Shown here in pieces: positions 35,583 to 44,515 of a stretch of DNA of 64,000 nt. The notes beneath the pieces were generated by a model. That model worked only from the letters and a program-made list of their open reading frames with translations, ran no database searches and was not told the origin of the DNA. How positions within the stretch are numbered: the first letter of the stretch is position 1; each line of letters opens with the position of its first letter. Origin of the DNA: CAVTLG01 sp963735495 (GTDB lineage Bacteria; Chloroflexota; Ktedonobacteria; Ktedonobacterales; Ktedonobacteraceae); NCBI GenBank assembly GCA_963735495.1, contig CAVTLG010000008.1, forward strand, positions 434,001 through 498,000, read 5' to 3'. A program made the position numbers and the translations under genes.

Positions 35583-36506
35583 TTAGTGCTCCAGATTTTT
35601 CGCCACATCAGCCAAAGAACTCATAGCGTCCTCTACTGAAGTTGCTACAACCAATCTGCTATGCAATTGCCGCAAGCGTGCGAGATCATTTACAGGCTGC
35701 AATTGCTGTTGCGCAAAATCTACCAGAGCAGGGAAACGCTCCTGTACAGTATCCAGAATAATCTGCCGCATGCCCTCCATACGCCCTTCCGCACGCCCTT
35801 TCTCTAGCCCTTCTTCTAAACCTTCTTCTAAACCTTTCTCACAGCCCTCACGCCATATTTTCTGATAGAACCATGTATCGCGAATAATATCATCCAGCAT
35901 CGCAACCTTCCTTTCGAGCCACACCTTATCACTCTCATCAACAAAAACCATAGACGCAAATGTTAGTGCTAAAGCCAACAAATCCTTTTCAGGTGCGAGA
36001 CTTGCAAAGACTTCCTCCGCTATTTGATGCTGCTTGCCCTCTATAGTAAGCAAGCAGAGGGGCAACAAACCCAAAGCATTATCACGCCTTAGCACATCTA
36101 TCGGCATTTCCCACAATTTAATGTTCCAGAAGTGAAACATGTGCACTATCTCGCGCCCCGACAATCCCCAAACAAGTGGGGACTGCACGATATCGCCACC
36201 GGGTTGCAGATAAATAACATAAGAATAAACAGGACAATTATGCTCTAAGGTTGCAAGAACATTATACTCCCATACACGTAAACCCATATTCTCACGAGGA
36301 CGCTTCTGGAACTCGACGTGCAGCAGAGCATTCTGCCCTTCAATAGTAACTTTATACAATGTATCCGCAGTGATGGTCCGCGTCACCGTTTTCAATTCAA
36401 GCGAGACTTTACCAACGAGCGATGCCCCCGGCAATAGCCAGTCCACAAAATCCTGTGGCCGAGCCGCAAATGCTCGTTTCATCGCGTCGTCCCAGATCTT
36501 TGCCAT
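35583..36506 (-). CDS. Rpn/PD-(D/E)XK nuclease-family transposase-like protein
   Basis: A 307-residue cytoplasmic protein. The N-terminal half has the PD-(D/E)XK-like core ADTLYKVTIEGQNALLHVEF (Asp, then Glu-x-Gln in HVEFQKRP), as in Rpn recombination-promoting nucleases and related DUF4351-type families. A linker of GLEEGLEEGLEKGRAEGRME repeats leads to a helical C-terminus QERFPALVDFAQQQLQPV. Such proteins are common in multicopy in Chloroflexota and Cyanobacteria. It is monocistronic. The remnant at 59.1-61.7 kb is a relative. Confidence 0.8.
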   Translation of the reverse strand: MAKIWDDAMKRAFAARPQDFVDWLLPGASLVGKVSLELKTVTRTITADTLYKVTIEGQNALLHVEFQKRPRENMGLRVWEYNVLATLEHNCPVYSYVIYLQPGGDIVQSPLVWGLSGREIVHMFHFWNIKLWEMPIDVLRRDNALGLLPLCLLTIEGKQHQIAEEVFASLAPEKDLLALALTFASMVFVDESDKVWLERKVAMLDDIIRDTWFYQKIWREGCEKGLEEGLEEGLEKGRAEGRMEGMRQIILDTVQERFPALVDFAQQQLQPVNDLARLRQLHSRLVVATSVEDAMSSLADVAKNLEH

Positions 36507-36813
36507 ACCACATCCACCTCCAACCCTATCTACTTGAGAAAATATAGCATAGTATAAATGTTTTGTCGAGACTTTTACCTATACTCTTCCTTAAAATAGC
36601 CTGTTTTCGCCATTTAATTCACATAACATGTAGATCTCGTTGCGATCGAGGAACAGTCGAGGTATGAGCACTGGCTCAGCTTATGTCGGGTGGCTTGCAC
36701 GAAACTCCTATATTTGGTATGCTTAAGTGAAGGGACAATTATTCGCTAGCGAAACTAGCGTTTGAAAACAGAGTGAAGCCGCGCGTTTTATCGCATTTTT
36801 TCCACAAAACGGC
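36507..36813. other. Intergenic region
   Basis: No gene is seen. A short hairpin CGCTAG-CGAAA-CTAGCG lies near 36743-36759. Confidence 0.4.
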
Positions 36814-36843
36814 TTGACTTCGCCTCTTTCTTTGTAGTATATT
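36814..36843 (+). promoter_or_regulatory. Putative promoter of the PSLWP-BON gene
   Basis: TTGACT at 36814-36819, an 18-base spacer and TATATT at 36838-36843 form a sigma-70-like promoter about 70 bases upstream of the ATG. GGAGGAGAG precedes the start. Confidence 0.5.
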
Positions 36844-36913
36844 TGTTCCATAAACAGCAGAGGTTCTGCAACAAAGCTAAGTATACATTTTTCTCGGAGG
36901 AGAGCGAGATCTT

Positions 36914-37720
36914 ATGGAAACATCTCTTCACAGCGCAAGTCTTGCAGTAGACGAGCGGGACCCGTCGCTGGAGATAGCTCAGACGGCAGGAAAGGAAGAA
37001 CATCATATTCACCTGCCCAGTCCCAGCTTGTGGCCGCTACTCTTGAGCGCGGCTGTCCTGGTGTTGGTAGCAGGGCTGCTGTTCATCCCTGGCAACCCCT
37101 GGCTCTCTATTGCCGCGTTCCCGTTTGTTCTTCTCAGTATCATGGGCTGGGCACTAGAAGATCCCATGGCTTCCCCAGGACAACATGTGGGAGCGACTCA
37201 TACACAGCAACATCAGCATCCACGCCCGGCCCAGGAAGTACTGGAGCAGGCACGAGAGGTCGCAGACCAGATCGTCACGGTCAGCAGCACAGCTTACAGT
37301 AGCCATCCTATCAAGGTGGAACTGGAGAGCGAAAGCAGCACAGGCATCATTCTGGCCCTTTATGGCAAAGTCGAGTTGCAGACACAGCGCCAGGCACTTG
37401 AGGAAGCAGTACGCAACGTCCCTGGTGTAGCCGAAGTGAAAAACTTCGTCGTCGCCGAAGACGAGATTTTGCATGTCGCCTACAGTCGCCTGGAAGCCAT
37501 GCAGTCCAAAGGGAAGTTAGAAGGTGCTAATAATATCTCGATACTCGTCGAAAACTATATCCTGCACCTGTATGGAGACGTCCCCAACAGCACCATGAAA
37601 TATGCGCTGGAACGCGAAATGATCGGCATTCCCGGCGTAACCGTGGTTGTAAACCATATCGGCCTGAACACCGACATTCCTGGCAACCTGGGAAGAACCA
37701 GAAACAAGGTCGGCGGCTAA
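36914..37720 (+). CDS. PSLWP two-helix module fused to two BON domains
   Basis: A 268-residue membrane protein. After a 45-residue polar N-terminus, LPSPSLWPLLLSAAVLVLVA and a second helix form the same two-helix module as the ctaF-like and receiver proteins, ending ALEDP. Two BON domains follow: about 130-180 (IILALYGKVELQTQRQALEE, then NVPGVAEVKN) and about 205-255 (NYILHLYGDVPNSTMKYALE, then GIPGVTVVVNHI). BON domains bind membrane lipids or surfaces in osmotic and envelope stress proteins. The combination is unusual; an envelope role linked to respiration is inferred. Confidence 0.75.
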   Translation: METSLHSASLAVDERDPSLEIAQTAGKEEHHIHLPSPSLWPLLLSAAVLVLVAGLLFIPGNPWLSIAAFPFVLLSIMGWALEDPMASPGQHVGATHTQQHQHPRPAQEVLEQAREVADQIVTVSSTAYSSHPIKVELESESSTGIILALYGKVELQTQRQALEEAVRNVPGVAEVKNFVVAEDEILHVAYSRLEAMQSKGKLEGANNISILVENYILHLYGDVPNSTMKYALEREMIGIPGVTVVVNHIGLNTDIPGNLGRTRNKVGG

Positions 37721-37754
37721 CTGGCCGGTACCATCTAACCAGGGATCATGCCCT

Positions 37755-37794
37755 ACAGTTCCAAACCTCGCCTGGATGCGGCATTTGGAACTGT
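37755..37794 (+). terminator. Hairpin terminator after the BON gene
   Basis: Perfect 11-bp stem ACAGTTCCAAA / TTTGGAACTGT (37755-37765 and 37784-37794), 34 bases after the stop, followed by AATTTC. Confidence 0.65.
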
Positions 37795-37950
37795 AATTTC
37801 AATAGCATAAAGGCGGACTGCTTCTCATGCGGTTCGCCTTTTTCACCCAGACTGATAGTTCGCAAACGGTCCTATATCAACCATCTCCCTTGTATTTTCT
37901 TACATTTTTGGCAATATTTGCCATTGACTTGATTTTAATCGCCACACTTA

Positions 37951-37979
37951 TTGACATTTATCGCTCCACCATATACACT
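37951..37979 (+). promoter_or_regulatory. Putative promoter of the ABC exporter genes
   Basis: TTGACA at 37951-37956, a 17-base spacer and TACACT at 37974-37979, about 60 bases upstream of the ATG at 38039. AAGGAGAGCTGA precedes the start. A TTGACT-like hexamer at 37925 lies further upstream. Confidence 0.5.
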
Positions 37980-38038
37980 AGAAGCATAGACGGCTAACAA
38001 TTACTGATGGAAACAGACCTTTTAGTAAGGAGAGCTGA

Positions 38039-39070
38039 ATGACCACTTCTGATGCTCGGGAATTTGCAATCGAGGTGCATAACCTGATAAAGCGTTATCC
38101 TAAAGCCAAAGTCAATGCAGTCGATGATGTTTCGTTCTCGGTGCATCGAGGTGAGATCTTCGGCTTGCTAGGACCAAATGGAGCGGGAAAAACTACGACC
38201 ATTGGTGTGCTCACGACCAATGTCCTGCCAACAGCTGGCAAAGCGCTCATTTCTGGCGTTAACGTCGTCGCTGACCCCATGCACGTGAAGCAGCATATCG
38301 CTGTCGTTCCCCAGCAAAGCAACCTGGATCGTAGCTTACGCGCACGCGAGATTCTGACGTTTCACGCCAGCTATCATGGCATGCCTAAGACGGAGCGGGA
38401 GGCACGCGCCGATGCACTGCTAGCAGAGTTGAGCCTGAGTGATCGCGCAAAAGAAACAGTAGGTCGTTATTCTGGTGGTATGGCGCAACGCTTAATGCTC
38501 GCGCGCGCCTTGATGCATTCACCTGATGTGATCTTCCTGGATGAGCCAACCAACAACCTGGACCCACAATCCCGCCTCTTCCTCTGGGACCGTATCCGTG
38601 CTCTCCATGACCAGGGAGTCACTATTCTACTCACGACCCACGATATGGATGAAGCAGATCAACTCTGCGAACGTATTGCAATCATGGATCATGGGAAGAT
38701 CCTGGTACTGGATACTCCTACCGAACTCAAAAAGCTAGTTCCCGGTGGGACACGTCTGGAGCTACGTGTATACGCGCCAACGCCGGTCGCGGCTAACGCT
38801 GCACAGAGTACAGGTGAGGATGACAGTAATAATCTCCTATTACAAGACCTGCGGGCGTTGAGCGGCGTGGATAAAGTAGAGGTCGTACCTGCGGAGGATG
38901 CACAGTATGGCATCTACGTCTATCGCCTGTACACGGAAGACGCGGGAACACTGATCACACCGGCAACACAGGCTGCGCGGGAGCACGGCGCAGAGTTGCG
39001 CGACCTGCATGTCGCCAAACCCAGTCTGGAAGATGTCTTTATCTATCTGACAGGAAGGAACTTGCGCTAA
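38039..39070 (+). CDS. ABC transporter ATP-binding protein (DrrA-like, ABC-2 type exporter)
   Basis: A 343-residue ATPase. Walker A GPNGAGKTT (about 46-54), signature YSGGMAQRL, Walker B VIFLDEPTNNLD and H-loop LTTHDMDEADQL are intact. The C-terminal 100 residues (SLEDVFIYLTGR near the end) match the DrrA/NodI group that drives export of drugs or lipids. Its stop shares a base with the start of the permease gene (TAATG). Substrate cannot be read from sequence. Confidence 0.9.
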   Translation: MTTSDAREFAIEVHNLIKRYPKAKVNAVDDVSFSVHRGEIFGLLGPNGAGKTTTIGVLTTNVLPTAGKALISGVNVVADPMHVKQHIAVVPQQSNLDRSLRAREILTFHASYHGMPKTEREARADALLAELSLSDRAKETVGRYSGGMAQRLMLARALMHSPDVIFLDEPTNNLDPQSRLFLWDRIRALHDQGVTILLTTHDMDEADQLCERIAIMDHGKILVLDTPTELKKLVPGGTRLELRVYAPTPVAANAAQSTGEDDSNNLLLQDLRALSGVDKVEVVPAEDAQYGIYVYRLYTEDAGTLITPATQAAREHGAELRDLHVAKPSLEDVFIYLTGRNLR

Positions 39071-39945
39071 TGAGCAGTACTGTACCAGCCGCACAAGCAT
39101 CAGAAGCTGCACCAAAGGTAGAGTTGCAGCCGCGCAGCTATAATCCCAATCGCATTACGGTCGCGCTGACCGCGTTCCTGGCGATCCTGCGCCGCGATAT
39201 CGTCGTGACAGGTCGGGAGTTCATCGCCTTTCTGCTCCAGGTATTACTACAGCCGCTCTTCTTTCTCTTTATCTTTGGCACTGTCTTGCCCAAGATCGGC
39301 ATCGCGGAGAAGGGCTTCGGCGCAGTCTTGCTCCCCGGCATCGTTGCACTGACCGTCTTTACGACCGCCATACAGGGAGTCACACTGCCATTAGTACTTG
39401 ACCTGGGCTTCGCACGCGAGATCGATGATCGTCTCCTGGCACCTCTGCCTGTAAGCGTCGTAGCTATCGAAAAGGTCTTGTTTGCCACCATACGCGGCCT
39501 GATCGCTGGTGCGCTTATCTTTCCCCTGGCCTACTGGATTCTAGGCAGCGAATACCAGGTACGTACCGATATGATCGGTGTGATTATTGCCGTTATGCTG
39601 ATGGGATCGCTGGCTGGCGCTACGCTTGGCATGACCATTGGCACACTCATCAAACCTGAACAGATTGGCCTGATGTTTGCTCTTATTCTGACACCGCTCC
39701 TCTTCACCGGTTGTGTCCAATATCCATGGAGCACGCTTTCGGCCCTGAAGTGGTTCCAGATCGTCACGCTCTTCAATCCTCTGACCTACGCAGCTGAAGG
39801 GTTGCGCTATGCCATGGTACCAAGCTTCCGTGGACAGGCATTGCAAACCATTGGCATTGGCTGGGTCTTTCTGGGTCTGGGAGTAACCATCGTGGTCTTC
39901 CTCTTTATCGGTATGCGCACCTTCCGTCACCGCGTCATCAGCTAG
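39070..39945 (+). CDS. ABC-2 type transporter permease
   Basis: A 291-residue protein with six membrane helices after a 45-residue polar N-terminus. The ABC-2 pattern is clear (LLQPLFFLFIFGTVLP, VLLPGIVALTVFTTAIQGVT, LNPLTYAAEGLRYAM-type ending). It pairs with the ATPase whose stop overlaps its start, forming a half-size exporter that probably works as a two-plus-two complex in the inner membrane. Closest described relatives are DrrB-type permeases. Confidence 0.9.
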   Translation: MSSTVPAAQASEAAPKVELQPRSYNPNRITVALTAFLAILRRDIVVTGREFIAFLLQVLLQPLFFLFIFGTVLPKIGIAEKGFGAVLLPGIVALTVFTTAIQGVTLPLVLDLGFAREIDDRLLAPLPVSVVAIEKVLFATIRGLIAGALIFPLAYWILGSEYQVRTDMIGVIIAVMLMGSLAGATLGMTIGTLIKPEQIGLMFALILTPLLFTGCVQYPWSTLSALKWFQIVTLFNPLTYAAEGLRYAMVPSFRGQALQTIGIGWVFLGLGVTIVVFLFIGMRTFRHRVIS

Positions 39946-39963
39946 CCAAAGATGCATCATAGA

Positions 39964-40194
39964 TCAGAGCAGGTACCACAAAGTGGGGTGTATAGTACGC
40001 TCCACTTTGCATCGTACAGGGCGTGTACCATAGCATTTACTGCAAACAGGCGCTATTCTACCGAGCTCTGACCGCTTCCCACTAGTAAATTTAGTAGGAC
40101 TACTGAGCATCCACTGAGCAACGTCATAACAGGATGCACACCAGACTGTACCATCATATACGAAGCTGTGGAGTTCTTGCAGCGTGGCATACAT
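39964..40194 (-). CDS. Possible small zinc-ribbon protein, doubtful
   Basis: An open frame of 76 residues from an ATG at 40194 holds WCASCYDVAQWM and APVCSKCYGTRPVRC, two CxxC knuckles about 33 residues apart, which suggests a zinc ribbon. The ribosome-binding site is poor and the frame extends upstream to 40269 with other starts. Cys spacing is the only support. The remaining intergenic sequence 40270-40434 shows nothing else. Confidence 0.35.
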   Translation of the reverse strand: MYATLQELHSFVYDGTVWCASCYDVAQWMLSSPTKFTSGKRSELGRIAPVCSKCYGTRPVRCKVERTIHPTLWYLL

Positions 40195-40434
40195 TACCTT
40201 GAAATACTCATCCCTTGCCTCTATAAGATGAATGCTGTCCGAGAGGCATGCCCTGCGGCCAGGTACCACGTTCTAGTTCGACAGCTTCGCCAAGGTTATC
40301 GAAGGTGATGCCGTTGCATTATCACAATGAAAGAAAAAAAGTATTAGACGTATCACCGCCCGACAATTTATACTTGTAGAGCAACAAGCAGACCACTGTC
40401 ATTTTCAGGCATCCTCATGAAAGGGATTTGAACG

Positions 40435-41250
40435 ATGTCAAATAGCTATCAGCAAGGCATTCCAGGGGATAGAGATGAGCACGCATCGCACGCTATGGTG
40501 CAACACAACTTCGGCGCTGTCGCGCAGAATTATGTGACGAGTAATGTACACGCCAATGGCCTGGATCTTGAGTGGCTAAAAGAAGCCGCCGCCCTCACTG
40601 GCAAAGAACTGGTGGTAGATGTAGCGACCGGCACAGGGCATACCGCATTAACGCTTGCTCCATACGCAGCGCAAGTAGTGGCCATCGATATCACGCAACC
40701 GATGCTAGCAGCAGCCCAGCAGTTAGCAGCCACACGCCATATCACGAACGTGCGTTTCGTTGAAGCCAATGCTCAGGCCCTGCCACTCGCGAGCGCTAGC
40801 TTCGACCTTGTCACCTGTCGTCACGCCCCCCACCATTTCGCGGCTGTATCACAGGCCATCCATGAGTGGGTACGTGTCCTCAAGCCAGGTGGGAAGCTGC
40901 TGCTTGACGACCCGATTTCACCGGAAGAAGCGGAACTGGATACATTTCTCAACACGATAGAAACACTGCGCGATCCTTCTCATGTCCGTAACTACCGGAT
41001 CTCAGAGTGGCTCTCGCTACTAAGTGCAGCAGGCTTGCGCGTCGAGGTCTCGCGCGTCTGGAATATTCCGCTGGATATCCCTTCCTGGACACAACGTATG
41101 CAGACCCCACCCGAGGCAGTCGAGAAGATAGAGCGCTATTTTCATGACGCTGCACCGGCCATACGCGAGCGTTTCCATATCGGACCAAACGCAGAAGGCT
41201 TGCTCTCCTTCTGGCTGCCTGCCGCAATTTTTGTGGGAGTCAAAGCCTGA
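40435..41250 (+). CDS. Class I SAM-dependent methyltransferase (UbiE-like)
   Basis: A 271-residue cytoplasmic enzyme. SAM-binding motif I VVDVATGTGHTALTLAP (about 62-78), the acidic residue after strand 2 in VVAIDITQPML, and LPLASASFDLVTCRHAPHHF plus RVLKPGGKLLLDDP mark a UbiE/Methyltransf_11 fold. The substrate is not evident; no quinone genes adjoin. AAAGGG lies about 11 bases before the ATG. Confidence 0.85.
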   Translation: MSNSYQQGIPGDRDEHASHAMVQHNFGAVAQNYVTSNVHANGLDLEWLKEAAALTGKELVVDVATGTGHTALTLAPYAAQVVAIDITQPMLAAAQQLAATRHITNVRFVEANAQALPLASASFDLVTCRHAPHHFAAVSQAIHEWVRVLKPGGKLLLDDPISPEEAELDTFLNTIETLRDPSHVRNYRISEWLSLLSAAGLRVEVSRVWNIPLDIPSWTQRMQTPPEAVEKIERYFHDAAPAIRERFHIGPNAEGLLSFWLPAAIFVGVKA

Positions 41251-41276
41251 GTGCAATAAAAATAAGACAAGAAAAA

Positions 41277-41305
41277 GCAACCGCAAGATTTCTCCTTGCG
41301 GTTGC
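41277..41305. terminator. Bidirectional terminator between methyltransferase and ftsZ
   Basis: Perfect 11-bp stem GCAACCGCAAG / CTTGCGGTTGC with a 7-base loop. On the minus strand it is followed by TTTTTCTTGTC, so it mainly ends the dcw operon; it lies 27 bases after the methyltransferase stop on the plus strand. Confidence 0.75.
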
Positions 41306-41441
41306 CAGTGCTTTCTATGAACCCCTAATGCAAAACCACTTGACATCTTCGGCATTGTTCCACTAGCATGACTCGTGTCAGAAGGCGTGGGAGCGGTGCC
41401 AGGCGTTTCCTTTTTCTTTAGATCCGTATGAGGATACTGCA

Positions 41442-42950
41442 CTAACGTTTACGTAAGAATGCCGGAATATCAATCGCATCACCAGAAGGTGTATTACGAT
41501 TGCCACGCGCCATTTCTGACCCGGCACCACGATCCAGACGACGGACATAGCGCTGCTGACCCCCGGGACGCTGTAGCGGCTGTGCCTCTGGCTCCGGTAC
41601 AGGTACATTCCTCATGCCGCTCTCCATGGCCGCAGACTCATCATCCAGATCAAAATCGTTGCCCTCATCTTCCAGATCAGCGGGCAATGGCGGCAGAGCA
41701 CGCTGTGGCCGTCTGACATCTTCCGATACAGGTGCCGGCGGCTGTGACTGCACCGCTGGTACACTCGGCTGGACACGCTGCGGCGCACGACCGGCAGGCA
41801 ATGGCCCCGTCGGATGATTCGCAACACTGGCCGCAGGCGTCACTGGTGGCAGACCATAATTCTGCGACTGTGGCGCACGCGGTGGCATATTTCCATTGTT
41901 CGTGCCATTTGATGAGACCGTGTAGAGCCTGCTGCGATCATAATCAGAACCAGGACGCGACGATGTATACTGCATGGACTGTGGCCGCGCCGCCCCGTTA
42001 TCAAAGCCAGTGGCGATGACGGTGATCTTGACGCGCCCATCAAAATTAGGATCTTGCACTGCCCCAAAGATAATATTGGCATCTGGATGCGCCGCCTGAC
42101 TGATAATATCGGCTGCTTCATTGACTTCGAACAATGTCATATCCAGACCACCAGTAATGTTGAACAGCACACCACGTGCGCCGCTGATATCAATATCGAG
42201 CAGAGGACTGGCTATCGCAATTTGCGCAGCCTCCGTCGCGCGCGTCTCGCCACTCGCCTCACCGATTGCCATCAATGCGGAACCAGCAGCGGACATAATC
42301 GTCTTCACGTCGGCAAAGTCCAGATTGATCAGGCCCGGTACCGTAATCAGATCACTGATACCCTGAATACCCTGGCGTAGCACATCATCAGCTAGCCGGA
42401 AGGCTTCCGACAGCGGCATGCGCTTATCCGCAACCTGTAAGAGGCGATCATTGGGTACGGTGATGAGCGTATCCACGTGCTGCTTCAGATTGTTAATACC
42501 CTCTTCCGCTGAAAGCTGGCGCTTCTTGCCCTCAAAATTAAATGGCTTGGTCACGACCCCCACGGTGAGCGCTCCCACCTCGCGCGCGATCTGGGCCACG
42601 ACAGGACTCGCACCCGTGCCCGTGCCACCGCCCATGCCTGCCGTAATAAACACCATATCGGAGCCTTTTAGCGCCTCATAGATCTCTTCGGCATTCTCCT
42701 CCGCGGCCTTCGTGCCGACACTAGGGTTTCCCCCCGCACCGAGGCCACGAGTGAGCTTATCGCCAATACGAATGCGATGCGGTGCCTCCGTCAGCAGCAA
42801 AGCCTGGGAATCAGTATTAATAGCGATAAATTCAATCCCCATCATATTGGCCTGAATCATACGATTGACCGCATTGCTGCCACCTCCCCCAACACCGATC
42901 ACACGGATCTGAGCGAAGCCTTCTAGTTGATGATTTCCCATTGGTAACAT
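41442..42950 (-). CDS. ftsZ: Cell division GTPase FtsZ
   Basis: A 502-residue tubulin-like GTPase that forms the division ring. Residues 1-320 hold GVGGGGSNAVNRM, the T4 signature AGMGGGTGTGASPVVA, and the T7 loop NLDFADVKTIM with its catalytic Asp. A 150-residue Pro/Gln-rich linker, longer than usual, leads to the conserved tail DIPAFLRKR that binds FtsA. The ATG at 42950 has GGGGG about 9 bases before it. It is the last gene of the dcw run. Confidence 0.97.
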   Translation of the reverse strand: MLPMGNHQLEGFAQIRVIGVGGGGSNAVNRMIQANMMGIEFIAINTDSQALLLTEAPHRIRIGDKLTRGLGAGGNPSVGTKAAEENAEEIYEALKGSDMVFITAGMGGGTGTGASPVVAQIAREVGALTVGVVTKPFNFEGKKRQLSAEEGINNLKQHVDTLITVPNDRLLQVADKRMPLSEAFRLADDVLRQGIQGISDLITVPGLINLDFADVKTIMSAAGSALMAIGEASGETRATEAAQIAIASPLLDIDISGARGVLFNITGGLDMTLFEVNEAADIISQAAHPDANIIFGAVQDPNFDGRVKITVIATGFDNGAARPQSMQYTSSRPGSDYDRSRLYTVSSNGTNNGNMPPRAPQSQNYGLPPVTPAASVANHPTGPLPAGRAPQRVQPSVPAVQSQPPAPVSEDVRRPQRALPPLPADLEDEGNDFDLDDESAAMESGMRNVPVPEPEAQPLQRPGGQQRYVRRLDRGAGSEMARGNRNTPSGDAIDIPAFLRKR

Positions 42951-43051
42951 ATTCGTGGCCCCCTTTCGCGTCTCTCATCTATAAGAACGAACAACTCCCA
43001 TGTATACAACATCTGAGACGCGGTCGTTTTCCTACACATGAGTCACTACGT

Positions 43052-44288
43052 TTAAGGAATAAATGCACGCAACCAGCGACCAAAACGCGAGACGAGTGTT
43101 GCCGCGCCTTCTTCCTCGAATTCTTCTTCTTCAGTTAACAGCGAGGAATGGCTCAATCCCCACAACAACAGCCCTACCGCTGTAGCATACGCTGGCCTGT
43201 TGATAGAGTCAGCCAGGCCGTGCAGACCCAGCGGAGAGCCGATACGCGCTGGTAGATCGAGGATCTGCCCGGCCATTGCCAGGATGCCTGGCAATTCGGC
43301 TGTGCCTCCGGTGATGACAATGCCCGCCGGCAGTAGCCCATCGTATCCCGCTTTCTTAATCTCCTCGTGCACCATAGAGAAAAGCTCTTCGACACGAGCC
43401 TGAATGATCTCCGCTACCAGTTTGCGCGGCACCAGGTCATCGCAATCGGGCATATATTGTGACAAGTCAATCATATCATCCTCATCAATGGTCGACGGAT
43501 CACAATGCCCATAGGTAATCTTTGAGTTCCTCGGCTACCCCCACAGGTAATCGCAAACCAATGGCGATATCGTTGGTGATCAGGTTTCCACCAACCGGCA
43601 AGACCACGGTATGCCAGATAGCCCCATCAGCGAAGACCGCAACATCCGTTGTCCCCCCACCAATATCAACCAGCACCACCCCCAGATCGGTCTCCCCATC
43701 TTCCAACACAGCTTCACCGGATGCCAACGGCTCCAGAACGAGGCTCTCGATTTCGACATGAGCTTTATTTACACACTTAATTAAATTATAAATGGAGGAC
43801 ACGGAACCTGTGATGATATGCGCCTCCACCTCCAGGCGAAAGCCAGACATCCCGATTGGATTTTTGATGCCCTCCTGACCATCTACGACATAGCCGCGTG
43901 GAATGACATGGATGACCTCGCGATTCGCAGGTATGGCTATTGCACGCGCAACCTCCATTGCACGACTGATATCGTTATGCACGATATCACGATGGCTGGG
44001 CGAGATAGCCACAAAGCCCTTGCTATTCTCCGACTGAATATGGCTGCCCGCGATACCTACATATGCCGAGATAATTTTCTTTCCAGATAGGCGTTCAGCA
44101 CGATCTAGCGCCGCTGCAATTGAAGTGACGGTCTCTTCAATGTTCACCACCACCCCACGGCGCAACCCCTGTGAAGGGCAGGTGCCAACGCCAACAATAT
44201 TCAGCTTCCCGTCACGATCCAGTTCGCCGACCAGGACACAGATTTTTGTTGTTCCGACGTCGATACCGACGATCACCCGCTCTTGCAC
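43052..44288 (-). pseudogene. ftsA: Cell division protein FtsA, interrupted by a one-base frameshift
   Basis: FtsA is the actin-like protein that tethers FtsZ to the membrane. Codons from the GTG at 44288 (AGGAGC 8 bases upstream; an earlier GTG at 44315 lacks a site) read VIVGIDVGTTK, the 1C domain and LVDIGGGTTDVAVF as far as VAEELK, then hit a stop at 43500 in DYLWAL. Removing the G of CTCAAAGATT (about 43522) restores ELKITYGHCDPSTIDEDD and joins the second frame (43474-43052), which supplies GLLPAGIVITGGTAELPGI and the amphipathic tail RFGRWLRAFIP. The gene is otherwise intact, about 410 residues. It is either a sequencing error or a true break; see findings. Confidence 0.9.
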
Positions 44289-44353
44289 GATATACGCTCC
44301 TATTGGGCGGTACACTTGTGAGACACACTACGAACACGGTAGTTGGGACCTGT

Positions 44354-44489
44354 CATACCCATATCCATTCAGAAACACCACTGCCGTGGCGCCCTTTTAT
44401 TCCGACACAAACGCGGCTGTTGCTGCTAGCATTCGCTCATGTGTCAGAGAGGAGGTACCCTTCGGCTCATCTGAATGCAAGGCAATATC
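44354..44489. repeat. Interspersed inverted repeat, copy C
   Basis: Begins CATACCCATATCCATTCAGA and ends CTTCGGCTCATCTGAATGCA followed by AGGCAATAT. It is the same element as 26028-26164 in reverse orientation, with a diverged centre. It lies between ftsQ and ftsA, 66 bases upstream of the ftsA start. Confidence 0.75.
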
Positions 44490-44515
44490 ACGTGTACCTT
44501 TTACTTGCTAGCTTG

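Noticed and set aside
43490..43540. Programmed +1 frameshift in ftsA
   Set aside because: The site CTC AAA G ATT has no known slippery or stop-stimulated pattern, and a similar extra base in ftsI and a remnant points to sequence error; kept only as a remote option.
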